64,000 nucleotides of DNA from Campylorhamphus procurvoides (Eukaryota; Chordata; Aves; Passeriformes; Dendrocolaptidae): assembly GCA_013396655.1 (NCBI GenBank), contig WBMV01004806.1:113081-177080 (forward strand), given 5' to 3'. This document shows positions 51,322-63,210 of this stretch, piece after piece. Below the pieces are notes generated by a model. It saw only the letters and a program-made list of their open reading frames with translations. It ran no database searches and was not told the DNA's origin. How positions within the stretch are numbered: the first letter of the stretch is position 1; every line of letters starts with the position of its first letter. The position numbers and the translations under genes were made by a program.

Positions 51322-51600
51322 GTAACGGGCTGGGCTGGACCGGCAGGGCGAGGGAACGGACGCCCCCCCCTCCCCGGGGCTTCGCGGCTGCTCCCTCAGC
51401 GCCCGCTTCCCACCAGCTGCGCGGTGCTTCCCGCAGCGTGAGGGGCCCGGCCCTCCCCTCAGCGCTGCCGCAGTGGCGGGCACTGCCCTTTCAATGGGTT
51501 TCGGGGTGGGTGTGGGCACAGGGACCCCCCGGCTCTGGCAGGGGCGGGGGGGCTGTGTCTGTGCCGGGCTCCTGAGGGGCTCAACCCCTCACCGCGCCCT

Positions 51601-51845
51601 CAGCCCGGAGCGGGGTGTGTGCCGCGGCTGGACGGGGCTCTGCCCCCTTCCCCGAGCCCCGTGGGGTGTGTGCCGGGTCTGGACGGGGCTGTGCCCCCTC
51701 CCCGGGGCTTGGACAGGGTTCTACTCGCTCCCCGAGCCCCGTGGGGTGTGTGCCGGGTCTGGACGGGGCTGTGCCCCCTCCCCGGGGCTTGGACAGGGTT
51801 CTGCCCCCTCCCCGAGCCCCGCGGGGTGTGTGTGCCGGGGAATTG
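51601..51845. repeat. GC-rich minisatellite with 80-base composite unit
   Basis: The segment CCCGAGCCCCGTGGGG recurs at 51651, 51731 and 51811 with an exact 80-base period. Each 80-base unit is itself a 50-base part (GTGGGGTGTGTGCCGGGTCTGG and onward) plus a related 30-base part (GGGGCTTGGACAGGGTTCT and onward). A partial first copy begins near 51607. Long Gly/Pro/Cys-rich reading frames on both strands here are products of the repeat, not genes. Confidence 0.95.
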
Positions 51846-52612
51846 CCCCGCAGGGATGTGCTCGGGGTGCGCATCCCTGTCTGCGGGGCTGGTTTTCCGC
51901 CCTCTCCCCATCTCGGCTCTGTGTTCCCCGCCTCTGGTGTGTATAAACACGCGGCCGCCCTGCCTGCCTGCGCTGCTTCTGCCCGGCACGGCTGGCATCC
52001 CTCTTCGTTTCTGTGATATTCGGGCTTTTCGAGCCTGGCTCTAACAGAACGCCTTTGAGGGTTCGAACGTGCCGAAGACAAATCTTTGAAATGCTCCTCT
52101 TTATTCTTTTTGTTTTGTTTTAAATGAGGACACAGCAAGCGAGCAGAAAGGGAACAGAGTCATCAGGCTGTCCTGGCAGGAACGTAAAGCTTTGCAAGCT
52201 TTACAAACCCCCCCAAATCCCTCTGTCTTCTGCACCATCCAGACAGCAGGTTGGGCTTGGTGGCCATGCCCCTGTTTTGCAGGTACTAGTAACTGTGTTA
52301 ACATAAACATTGCCCACGGTTGTAGTGCTTTGGCATCGTGGACAGGAAGACAACGTGGGTGAAAGACAACCTGAATCCTGCAGTTGCAGATGATCTCGGT
52401 TTATAACAGCTTATCTGTGCTAACAGTGCCTTGGGCAGCGACTTCCTCTGCTTGTGTCTAGTTCAGCCTTTCTTTTCTCCAACGGGAGGTTTTGGAAGGG
52501 CACTGGCATCAAGGGGAATCTGCCAAGGAGTCCCTTTGCTGTGAAAGTTGTTGCCTGTATGGGAGTAGCTGCAGGGGCAGTTGCTGTTTTTTAATTTTTT
52601 ACACTAGGGACT

Positions 52613-52698
52613 AGAAGGTGTCCCTGCCTATGGCAGCAGGCTTGGAATTAGATGATCTTTAGGGTCCCTTTCCACCCAAACCATTCTGTGATTCTCTG
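52613..52698 (+). mobile_element. CR1 LINE, truncated 3' end
   Basis: This contains the characteristic chicken-repeat-1 3' terminus: GTGTCCCTGCCTATGGCAGC, then TTAGATGATCTTTAGGGTCC, then CCAAACCATTCTGTGATTCT, the short terminal repeat of CR1. Only the last 85 or so bases remain, the usual 5'-truncated form. CR1 is the dominant retrotransposon of birds and reptiles, so this copy is the best single clue to the host. It is in the same orientation as the PACS-like gene. Confidence 0.9.
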
Positions 52699-53918
52699 GT
52701 TCCTGTGCAATTGGCATTGTCCCTGTTGTACAGAGGACACAGAGGCCCTCTTGTAATGCTGATCTGAAAACTGTTCTCTCCACTGCACCCTCGACTACAG
52801 GAAGGCAGTTGGTTTCCATCTCATCTAACCTCGTAACAGTGGCTGTTAAACAAATAAAAAAACAAATGTCCGTGGCTGTCAAGGACTTGTCGTTCTGCAT
52901 TATCATTTATGCTGATACTTGCAGATCTGAAAACGAGCTCACAACACAGCTTGCTTGTTTGCAAATCTGTAGATGACCAGAAAATGCAATGTAAGGACAC
53001 TGACCCTGCCTTGATGTGATAGGGAATTGGCTGCACAGGATGGCAGTTAGGGTGGGTCCTGGGTGCTTGAGTTGTGGTGGGCAGCAGATTGGAGTCAGCT
53101 GGTTGTGGTGCCTAGGGGAATCTGAAGAAGGTAAAGAACAGGTGGATATCTGGGCAAGTGGGGCAGAACTGGGGCTTGTGGGGAAAAATCTGGAGTTGCT
53201 GGAGCAAGCTGTGAAGCAGGAGATGGTGAAAGTGCTCACGCTGCCTTACCTGAGGAATTGATAGAAGAACTGGGGCATTTGGGACCTTGCAGGAACAGAG
53301 CTTCTCTATGAGGGAGTTTGTATGTAGTGGTGGGTTCCTCTGCTCTCAGACTTTTTGTTGCCATCACCTTTGCTTGCTGTTCCTGAGTGCTCTTTCCCTC
53401 TAGAGCCCAGGGGAATGAGCAGACATCCAGCTGCTGTGTCCGGTGCTGTGAACCAAATGAGCCTGTCTTTCCTTGGATATGGAATTTCCTGCTGGGTATG
53501 GAGTGCCCCACATGAGCTGGGCACACATGCCAGGGCTGTGTATGTGGTGCAGTGTCTGGCAGGTCTGCAGTTGTAGCTGTAGGTGCCAAGTGGTTTTTGT
53601 TAACCTAAAGCGAGACCAGGAGCAGCTGAGTTTGCAGGTTCTGAGGAGATGTTGGTCCCATGGCACGGTGAGGTGTATGCTGGGCAAACATCAAATTCTG
53701 TAGCAGTCCCCAGTCAGTGCTGCTGTTTCTAATCATTTAACATCATGCCTTGTGATGCTACTTTGGGTCCACACTTTGCATTTTGTTACAGCCTTTGCAG
53801 CAGACCTCTCTGTCAGAGAAGGCAGGAGTTTGAAAATCTTTAAGTTATATAACTGTCTCTGCATCTTAAGTTTGAATTGTGATGATTTTCCCTATGGCAC
53901 AATGACATTTAAGATTCT

Positions 53919-53972
53919 TTATCTGAAAGCAGGAGATAATGAGATAAAACCTCCTGCGTGGGAAACTTATCT
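53919..53972. promoter_or_regulatory. Candidate enhancer: GATA motif cluster with an RBPJ consensus site
   Basis: Within 54 bases there are four GATA-factor motifs: TTATCT (53919-53924), AGATAA (53934-53939), AGATAA (53942-53947) and TTATCT (53967-53972). A CGTGGGAA octamer at 53957-53964, the strong RBPJ/CSL consensus, lies between the last two. The surrounding 100 bases are AT-rich and look less repetitive than neighbours. Motif evidence only. Confidence 0.3.
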
Positions 53973-56900
53973 CAAATGAGCTTGTTGTCCAAGCAGATGT
54001 CTGTTGGGACATGAGAGGCGGATGTGGAGGAAAGTGGGCCTTGATGTGTGGTCAAATACCATGGAACTGCCTTGGTCTCTTCTGAGATTTCCACCAGTTA
54101 CAAGTTCCCCTCTGGGTTTCTGTTGGCAGGACAGGCTTTCCTAGTAGGGAAGACGTTTGAACTTGGCACAAAGTCAGAGGATTCATGGAAGAGGAGTATT
54201 TGGGATGGGAATGTTACTTCCTTCTCCTTCCTTTTTGGCACAAGAAATCTTACTCAGTTTCTAAGGTGTTTCTCCTACAGTAAGCTGGAGCAGGAGGGGC
54301 TGGGTGGAAGGGGTGCTTGGAGTGGTCCATGCCTGTATTTCCCTAAATTGTATGGGTCGGTGTTGGGATAGAGGGCCTCCTGTGGATGTGTGTATGCTTC
54401 CCAGATGATCTCTGAGAGCTGGACTGTGGGAGGGACATCTTGAAAACACTGCTGTTCAACATGCTCTTCTTCAGTGGGTGATTTACTGATTGGGTGGGGT
54501 GTCAGCAGAATCTGGAAGGCTGCCTTGGTGCTTGGAGTTTCCCTATCTGATAAAGCTGTGTTTAAGCTTTGGGAAGAATAATAGTGAAGAGTTATGGTGT
54601 TGTTCTGCAACTGTGTGTTTGGAGTGAAACATGGGGCGAGGTGCTGTTTTGCACTTGTGCTGGTTTCTTTTCTGCCATTTGCAGAAATGATTTTCTGATT
54701 TTTTTCTACAGCCCATGTAGCTCCTGGAGGTTTTGACCATAGTGCTTCTGAAATGCAACTAGTTTCTTTTAGTCACCCTAGAAATGTGACTCAAAACGTC
54801 TCATTATCTGGGCGTATGCACTGCATACCAGAAGGGAGAGATGCCTACCTTTTCCTGCTGTTTCTTTCTTCTGTGCATTGAAATGTTTTCTTTTGAGGAA
54901 GGTTACATTACACAAAGCTCTCCTTGGCACCTGTAAAAGCTGAGAGTGATCTGTTTTCTGCATGGCTGTGAGAGAATCAACACTTCCCCCCCCTCAATTT
55001 CCTCATACTGAAAAATAAGAATTGTTCTGTGGATTTTGGTGGTGTTTCTTTTTACATTCCAATCTTTCAGTGAAGCTGTGGGTGTGAATGGCAGGATGCA
55101 GTGCTGTCCCATCCTGAAGAAGCCTCATGAGGAGATAGCACCATGGGGAGACTATCTAGGGGAAGAGTGGTCTTGGGGGGAAAGTTTTGTTGGAATAGTC
55201 TGTTGGAGCAGGAGAAGGCAGAGTGGGTTCCCATTCAGAGTAGGTTTTGATGGAGGCTATTGCCTTAATTGTCACAAACTTGAAAAAGTTCCTGCTAAGC
55301 TTTGGACTGTCAAGTGAAGTTGAGTGTACTGTGACCAAACTGCATGTGGAGCAGATGTGACCTGGTGTTTCTTGGGGATACAAAGGGAAAAGCCTGTGGA
55401 ACAAAGCTGTGAAAAGATGGTGCTGGAGATCTGAGGTTGTTGACTGGGCACTGCCTGAGCATTTCACATGTTGGCTCACCTCTGTAGTTTGCCTGGAGGT
55501 TGAAGAAACATGAAGGGAATCCACTCACATCCCCTGGACTCGAGCAGGAGGTTGGTGGTGCAGAGATGTGACTGCTGTGTGTGCTGTGACATGGCCTTGC
55601 AGCACTCAACATTCACACCAGCCCGGGTACGGACATCCCTGGGGGCGATGGAAAGTGACTGGGGGGAGACTTTGGATTCACAGCAGCTGAGTGGATCCTA
55701 ACAGTGTGCCCATGCCCCAGGCTATGTGCTCTTCTCTCTCTGCCAGCTCCCATCTTCTTCCACTGATCTGTCCTGTGTGACCATGAGGGACACAGTAAGG
55801 ACTGCTGGGGCATGGAGCCACTCCAGCAATCTGCAGGTTTGCACCCCTACGTGGTAATTCCCTCTGCCAGCAAAGTGTTGAGAGGTTGTGACCTGCATGA
55901 AGTCCACAGCTGACTCTTCTCCATGAATATTTGCTGCAAATTCACTTGGAAGTGAAACGCTTTGCCCCTTGGTGTGAAGGATGCATGCCCACACTGGCAA
56001 TGGGAATTGTTTTGACCAGTGGGAGCATGTTCTGACCTGGCTTCAGCAATGGCAGCTATGCACTGTATCAACAGAGAAAGCTGGACAACTTACTAGAGTA
56101 ATAATTATGTTCAGGTTATGCTACATAATTAAAAACGTTGATTAATTCAGGTAGGGAGAGATGATAATTTAAATGTATCTTAACCTCCTGTTCTATGGAG
56201 AGAACTCTTGTTTGTTAGGATAAATGCTAGCATATTCACTGGAAGTTGACAGTAGGTTTTCGGTACATTTGGAACTAGGAAAATGTCTAATTACTCAGAT
56301 GACTAGGTACGTTTCAGAAGTGCTTATTTGGAGGCTTTGTTTTGACTTTGTTTGAATAGCATGAAATGCCTAACGTTTTACCATGGAAGGAAATTGAATA
56401 CAAATGAGGGCACAGGATAGGCTTTAAAATTATCGCTAAGGTGATGCTGAATATGTGAGATGCACAAGGCAAAACATCCACAACTGAGCAATGGAGATGA
56501 ACTGCTTAGAGTAAAACACAGTAGTCAGAACCTACCTCTTTATTCTTGGAGCTAGAAGATCCTATTTCTCCTCCTTAGTCTTTGTTGAAGGGATCAAGAC
56601 CAAAGTGACAGTACTTCGGGTGAGACCAAGTGGTCCCTAAGTGCTCCTTGGTAAATCCTATCACTGCAGTTATTGTCACTTTGTCTGATAGTCCTGAATA
56701 TAATTTAGACTCACATATTATTCAGTGGAAAAGTTCTGTCTAGAGGCTGAGTGGTTTGTTTGGAGTCAGACTTCCAGTTAGACCTATTTTGAGGTATCTT
56801 TTAAGGTGAAACTTGTGCATGTCAAGAACAGTGCTGAAACAGATCTTAGAATCCCAAAGCTGCTAGCCAAAGTGTCTGGATGGGATTGTGTGTGGTTTTC

Positions 56901-57204
56901 ACCTGTATGTTTTGCACATGGCCAGTGCAAGAGGGTTTTGGAAGTGGAAAGAATGGGCTGCTCTTCTGAAGGGCCTCTTTCCTTGCCTTCCACCAAATGA
57001 GGGTGCCCAAGGGACCTTCCTTTTGTGTCCCCTACAGGTCTGGGCTGTGTTCCTGTAGCCCTCCATGGCAGGAGGTGACTGTGTAGCTGCTTGTCCAGGG
57101 AATAAAAGCTCTGTCAAATGGAGCTGTTGATGCTCCACCTTTCATCGGCTCTGAGCAGGCAGGTGATTTCTGTGGCAAGCTTGTGGCTGTATCAAATTAG
57201 CTAT

Positions 57205-57435
57205 GAACTGATTTGCATAATAGATTAATCAACCAGCAACAAAACATCCCTCTTTTCTGCCAAGAAAAGAAAAGCAATAACTCAGCTGTTACAAGAGGCC
57301 ATTATGTTCCTTGCAACCCGTAATCTTTCTTTTCTTCCAAGAGCGCTCCGTGTTTTGGCCTCACGCAGGAAGCTGGCCTGCTCACTGGCTTTATTTGCGT
57401 CACATCTTGGCAACTTCTTCTAATTCTTCTGGGCC
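57205..57435. promoter_or_regulatory. Possible conserved non-coding element with octamer motif
   Basis: An AT-rich stretch beginning with ATTTGCAT (57211-57218, the POU octamer on the opposite strand) followed closely by GATTAATC (57223-57230, homeodomain-type). It continues with unique sequence of a texture typical of conserved vertebrate non-coding DNA. No conservation data are available, so this is a guess from motif content. Confidence 0.15.
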
Positions 57436-60400
57436 AAATTTTGCCACCATTATGGTGACCTTCTAGGGAGGGTATTTCCTATGGAATTGGTGGCTGGCTG
57501 CCAGACAATGCTGTATTGCCAGGTCCTCTATTAGCCTTTGCCTTTCCATTGAAATTCCTCTGGGCCCCTTGTGCTCCTTCAGAACTGTCCCGGTTCCCTG
57601 GGAAGTCGGGGGGCAGGTCGCCTCAGACAGCATGTAACTATGAGTGGGCAGGAACTGGTCACTATTTTATTCTTCCTGTGTTTCTACCTTCCTATAAGCC
57701 AGCAGCATGAATTTCCTAACCCGCGTGGTCCTGCTGCAGCTCCAGGTGCATCATCTATGTGTCCTTGCTTGGTTAAATAGTGCCACCTCCCAAACAGTGC
57801 TGGTGGAGTTTCAGTGCGAATGGATCCTAATGTGCAGATGATAAGAGGCTTAACTGGGTAATTGAATGTGATAGCGTGAAGCTTCTCTCATGGCGAGGTT
57901 TAATTGGATTATGATACTGTACAGTGGTGTGGAGGCTTGCAGGGCATGCAGCCAGCTTCACAAGGAGAGAGTGGATCCTTGCTAATCACTCATTTGTTTA
58001 AAGTAATGAATTGCCTAGAGAGCTCCGATGGGCATGCTGTGCTTGCTGCAGCCAGTATCCCTGGAGGAGGGATTCCTCACAAACACATGTAGACCCTGTC
58101 TGTGGGCTGGTGCAGCTGTAGCAGATCCACCTGGTGAGAAGACAAGCTCCTTGTGTTTGGAAAAGTAGATGCATGCACTCTCTTGTTGCATGCTGGAATC
58201 TGGAACCTGTTTCCTCCTCTAGAACCACTTCAGGCTTTTCTGCAGTGCTTTGTGTGGCTGTGTCATTTTTCATGAGCCATGCCTTGCTTCTGAGGTGGTC
58301 TCCTTGTTCCTGCTCATCTAGCAGCTGGGAATCTGCAGGCCAGGCTGCCTTCCAGCACAGTTACTTGCAGGGCAATAACTATTTTTGAGCAGGAGCTCAA
58401 ATGCTTCGCCTGCTCCAGTGGGGAAGCAATCTTAAGTTTTAAACTGCGCAGCAAGAATAAAATTGAGAGCAGCCTTCGTATGCTCTGATGTTGGCTTATT
58501 TTTATGAACCATAGCTGGGATCTGCAAGCCAGTCAGTGTGCAGGTGCTTACCTGACTCAGGGTGGTGTGTGGCAGCACCTGTGTTTTGGGTGCAGCTCCT
58601 GAGGGCCTTGTGCTTCATGTAACTAACTGCCTGAGCTGCAGAGTGGCTGTTCTTGGGAGATTTTGCACTGAAAGTGTGTTTGGTTTACTGATATTTCAAA
58701 AGAGTTTGAAATCTGCATGGTTGCTCAGATCTTATTTCAGAAGAGTTGTCAAGGAAAATAGCATTTGTTCTCCTGTAAGCAGATGGATTAGCATAAAATA
58801 TCAGCTTTGATGTTGTGTGCAGTGTGTCCATAGCCTCTCTGCGGGTTTGGAGGTTAACTGTTTGTCTCATCAATGTTTGAATGGGCTGGGAAATGTCCCC
58901 AGGGATGGTGTGTGCCATTTGGGCAGGGAACGGCACCTGGTCACTGGGAGGTTTTGAACAACTCGTCCTGTTTCCTGCAGTGGCTCATTCAAAATGCATT
59001 CAAGTTAAAGAAATGTGATTTCTTTGTAGTTGGTGGGAAATAGTAGTCTAGCCACTTTTCCCCCAGTGCTCTAAAATGTGTGGGATCTCCCTCCCCAAGC
59101 CTTAGTTTGGTCTAAAGATAAACCAACTCCCCTCTCCTCCTCATTTTCATTTTTGGCAGTCAAGTGCTTTGGAGCCTGTAGGAGGTACGTGGAAGGGAGT
59201 AACCAAGAGGGAATTCTGGTGTTTAACCAAAACCTGCACAGCTTTCAAATCCTTCTGGACCTCAGGAGGTAGGTAGTTTTGCTCTAAAAAGAAAAAAGGG
59301 AACAAACCTGGTGACCCAGGATGTTTTTTTTAGATTAGTGTGTGTTGCTTGGCCTGGGGAGAGGTGGAGGTTTGACGGTATGAGGTTATGAAGGAGCAGG
59401 GGGATCAAGTGTGTGCCTCTGTGCAGTGTGAAGTGAAACACGTGCTCACTGCTCAACAAAGCACTTTATTTTGCTGATAAAAATCTTCTGAAGAAAGACA
59501 CTGTCTCCTTTCATCAGATCTCTTTGCTTTGTTGAGCTTGACTGTTCAAAAATCCTTCCCTGCTCTATTTATTTTTCTACAGAGCCATTTCAGTGCAAGG
59601 GCTTGGAGATGCTTCTCACTGCTGGTAAATAAATGTCATGCACAGGAGAGAAATTTCTGAAGGGATCTTCACCTCTGCAGGGAAACACACAGAAGGCTGC
59701 AGACGGAGACATGGGAAAACCATGGAGCTCCTAATGTGGTTCTGGCCTGTATTTCGGGAGTTTGTAGGGCAGGGCTCTCATTAATGGCCCAGATGAGCTG
59801 CAGTTTGCACATACGCCTGTCTGATATGTGTTTCCCAACAGGCACTCTGCCAGATCTAGATATAGAGCAGAGAATAACTGCCATGGAGAGATTCTTAGGA
59901 AGCCTTATCTATATATAGTCTATATAAGTCTGTATCCACTTTCTGCTGAGGGGACAGTCTGCCCAGGGAACGTGGTTAATGCGGATACACCCCGGCTTCT
60001 GAGAACCAGGCAAAGGTCCATGAGTACCACGTCTGCTGCATCCTCTGAGCGATCCCCTTGCGTATATTGGCTCCTGCTGTGGTGGGTTGCAGTGGGGAAT
60101 TCTCTGCTGAGGGCCCCAGCTGTACTACCCTGTGCCATGACCGTGCTGTTGTGGCAGGCTGGTGACATGGTGACGTATTCCTGTGGCCATCCAGGCTTGT
60201 CCTCTGTGGCAGCACGAAGCAGCCGTCGGCCAGAGGGAACAGCTGCAAAGGCTGGGGCACATCAGTCGTGCGGAGCTGATGGTGCCTGTGCCTTCGGAGC
60301 ACGTTGGGCTGTTGGGTGTTCTCATTAAAGCAGTGAGATCGTAGCTTGGCAGCGACTTGTCATGAAACAGCCCTGTAGGATTTTTATGCCAGTGCTATTC

Positions 60401-62214
60401 CCTTTCTTGCAGCTGCTTACGAGGGTGTGCTGTGAGAGGAACCTGCACAGACATACTGCTGCACCTGCAAAAAAACCCAAAACAAGTAAACAAACCATGG
60501 GCAGGTGTCTTGGATCAGTCGTGGGAACACACAGTGAGGTGGACAAGGCTGCGCTTTCACACATCAGTGTGGCCTCCCATTAATTTATGTATGGGTGCAG
60601 TTTCACAGCTGGGATGTCTAAGGCGTTTCCCAGCCAGTCTTCCTTTCCCTTTGGTAGGTGAATTTTTCCAACTAGTGCACCACCATATTTCGTAGCTGTT
60701 GTGGCAGCTGCTGAGTGTCAGTCATGGGGGAGCAGAGCCTTCTTTCTACTGCAGAGAGTTTGCTGCCTACCTGTCAGTTTTGCAGTGCATCCTGAAACCG
60801 TAGAAGTGAGAGTCTGGGGAGCTTTGTACCAGCTTGAAATGTCAGTCTGTGAACAGCTCGTGAGCTTCTGTTGGACCTGCTGGAGGCACGGTTTCTCTTT
60901 GGAAGCATTTGGCTTTGGGATTGTGGATCTAGGTCTTTTTTTATAAGAGCAGCCCCATTTTCTACACTGGAGACACTAATTCCTTTTTGTTTTAGGGAGC
61001 TGGTCTGGTGGTGTAACTCCCATGAAAGTCATAGGGCTGTTGGAGGACGTCTCCTCACACACATTTTTACAAATATAGCAGGATCGTTTGAGGTCACTTA
61101 GTCTTGAGTTTCTTCAGGGATTGCACACTGCAGCTGGAGGCTGTGCCCGAGCTAGATTTGACTGCCTCTGGAGGGGCTATGCTGAAAATGAGTGTCTATA
61201 GCATAGGCTCTAATCTCAAGACAGTGCTGCAAACTTCCCAGCTCCTCAGATACGTGCACAGTCTTTATTTCACCTTGTCATATGTGTCCTGATTTCAGTG
61301 CTGCCTCAGCCATGTGAACTCAGTGGTTTGTTCTCAGCAGAGCAAATGTAGTACCCGGTTCCCAGCCAGCATCAGGGCTCTGTCTTTTTACTGTTCCATC
61401 TGTGCAGTGGGTAGTTGGGGGTGTAAGACAGGAGCATTTACCAGTTGCAGTCACTTGTTACAGCAAGGCTCCAGCAGCTCGCTCACTGAATAGCTCTCTC
61501 AAATGTGTGTGCAAAGCTGTCGGACTGTCCTGACACCCTCCAGATAAGGTTATAGGTAGCTTTTACCTGCTCCTCTGAGGCTGGTGTTTCTGGTGGCTCT
61601 GTGTTACCTACCCACTTGGGGTGCTGCTTGCCAGCACCTTCTGCCTTGTGGCAATGTAAGCAGTTGAGAGTTCCCATGGTAAAGTGGATCGAGGTTGAGG
61701 TTTTTTGGGGGGTAGAGATGAGAAAGTGGGTTGTGTTTCGGTGGCACCAGCTCTCAGCTGTGTTTTGATGGTCCAAATGGTTGTGCAGTCAGAGTGTGAG
61801 GATGAGGATGGAGCAAGTAGCCCATTCCATCTAGCACTGCTGCTCGAAAGTCAAGTGGAAGCAGCAAGGGTTCTGCACACTCCCAAAGTATGCACCACTT
61901 TTTTAATTTAGCGGAGTTTGCCCTTAGGCCGGGGAAATGACTTTCCATGACTGTGGGAGGAGAAGTCCAGCCCCTTGTTTAGAGGCTCTTGTTTTAGCTC
62001 TGTGTTAGAAGCTCTGGGTGGTCCAAAGGCTTGTGTGTGTTCTGAAGCTCGGGGCTGCTGTTCTCAGAGCTGCAGAGCGGGTCAGGGGGAAGTGATGGTT
62101 GTGCTGGAGGTGGTCTTGCCTTCTTTTGGACTCTAAGGGGAGGTCTCTAGTGGGAAGAAGGTTTTGAGAGCCGGACCCTTTGTCGTGGTGTTGTCAGACA
62201 GGCACTTTCTAACT

Positions 62215-62400
62215 TGAGTAATTGACAGCGTAACCAAAGCCGCTGGAGATTGCTGGGGATGTAACTGAATCTTTCACACCGATTCTTATGCAAATTTAAA
62301 CATGTGCTCCTGGCTTCTAATGGGACACCTACAAATACAACTGGCTCCATTCAGAGCTCAGCATCCGTGTGCTGGAGCTTTAATTGCTAATGGCTTTATA
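62215..62400. promoter_or_regulatory. Possible conserved non-coding element with ATGCAAAT octamer
   Basis: Contains TGACAG (62223-62228, MEIS/TGIF type), an exact ATGCAAAT octamer (62288-62295) and a TTTAATTGCTAATGG homeodomain-rich segment near 62379-62393. Single motifs like these are common by chance; the close grouping is the only reason to list it. Confidence 0.15.
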
Positions 62401-63084
62401 GTAAGAGCGTGACTTGCAGAACTGCATCTGTAGCAGTTTCTCAGTGCTGCCCTTACCTGTACACGTGAAGTTTCCCTGTAGGTTTTCCCCGAGCGACCTG
62501 TGGAGGTTCTGGCACCTGATTTGGTGTGTTTGTTGTTGAAACTGCCCATTGCCATACTGCTCTAGTTCAGTAGCAAATGAGCCTGAACATTTCAGTGCTA
62601 TTTTCTTTGCTGAAAATGTGGTGGCTCATTGAAGATAAATTAAATGACCTTGAGGTCTGCAGAAAATAATTTGGTGTATTTAATACTAAGTGCAAATCAT
62701 CTGAATCTTCTACACAGCAAATCTGTAATTGTGAGTTGATGAGCCCATTTGATAAGTATTATTTGGGACTCCTGGGAGAGATTGGTGTCTGCAACCTCCT
62801 GGCACAGTTTTAATTTCAGGCTTTTTTTTTCTGTCACAAATGTGCCACGTGGTAATGGAGTAGTTGGTCAAAACCATGTGGACTTAATTTCTTTAAAGTA
62901 CAAAGAGCCTAGAAATGTTTGTTTATGTACAAAATATTCAGCCAGTGACTGTAAGCATTTCCATGTTTCTGCAAGAAATGAAGGTAATTATATAATCAGC
63001 AAAGATTCATATGGCTTAACTTGTCTCCCATCTGGCATTAGTTAAATTGATGTTTTCATCTGTGTGACCTTCCAGGGTGGGGAG

Positions 63085-63210
63085 AAATGATGAAAATGGA
63101 AAACATGGCTGAAAAAGACCTTTCTAGGACATCTAGCCCATGTAAAGGCTGGAACAGCCCCTGACAGCTGCTTGGGGCAGCAACTATTCCCCATCTGCCG
63201 TGGTCCATGT
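63085..63210 (-). mobile_element. Possible degraded CR1 fragment
   Basis: The plus strand reads AAAAGACCTTTCTAGGACAT followed by CTAGCCCATG and a CTGGAACAGCCCC stretch. This resembles the reverse complement of a CR1 3' region (GGGACCTTTAAAGATCATCTAGTCCAACC type). The terminal repeat is not preserved and the match is loose. Confidence 0.3.

Larger units (their letters stand above)
50400..51480. promoter_or_regulatory. CpG-island divergent promoter region (SEC22B / PACS-like)
   Basis: GC content and CpG frequency rise from about 50.4 kb, stay high on both sides of the gap, and include SEC22B exon 2 (minus) and the PACS-like exon (plus), which point away from each other. This is the arrangement of a CpG-island bidirectional promoter. 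The core is inside the N run, so no initiation motif can be named. Extent is approximate. Confidence 0.55.

Noticed and set aside
50401..51519. Frames of about 300-350 codons across the 50.8-51.3 kb gap.
   Set aside because: Most of their length is N. The real coding content is SEC22B exon 2 (other strand/frame) and the short PACS-like exon in a different frame.
51473..52138. Overlapping 130-185 codon frames on both strands rich in Gly, Pro, Cys and Arg.
   Set aside because: Generated by the 80-base minisatellite; both strands are open at once and the peptides repeat.
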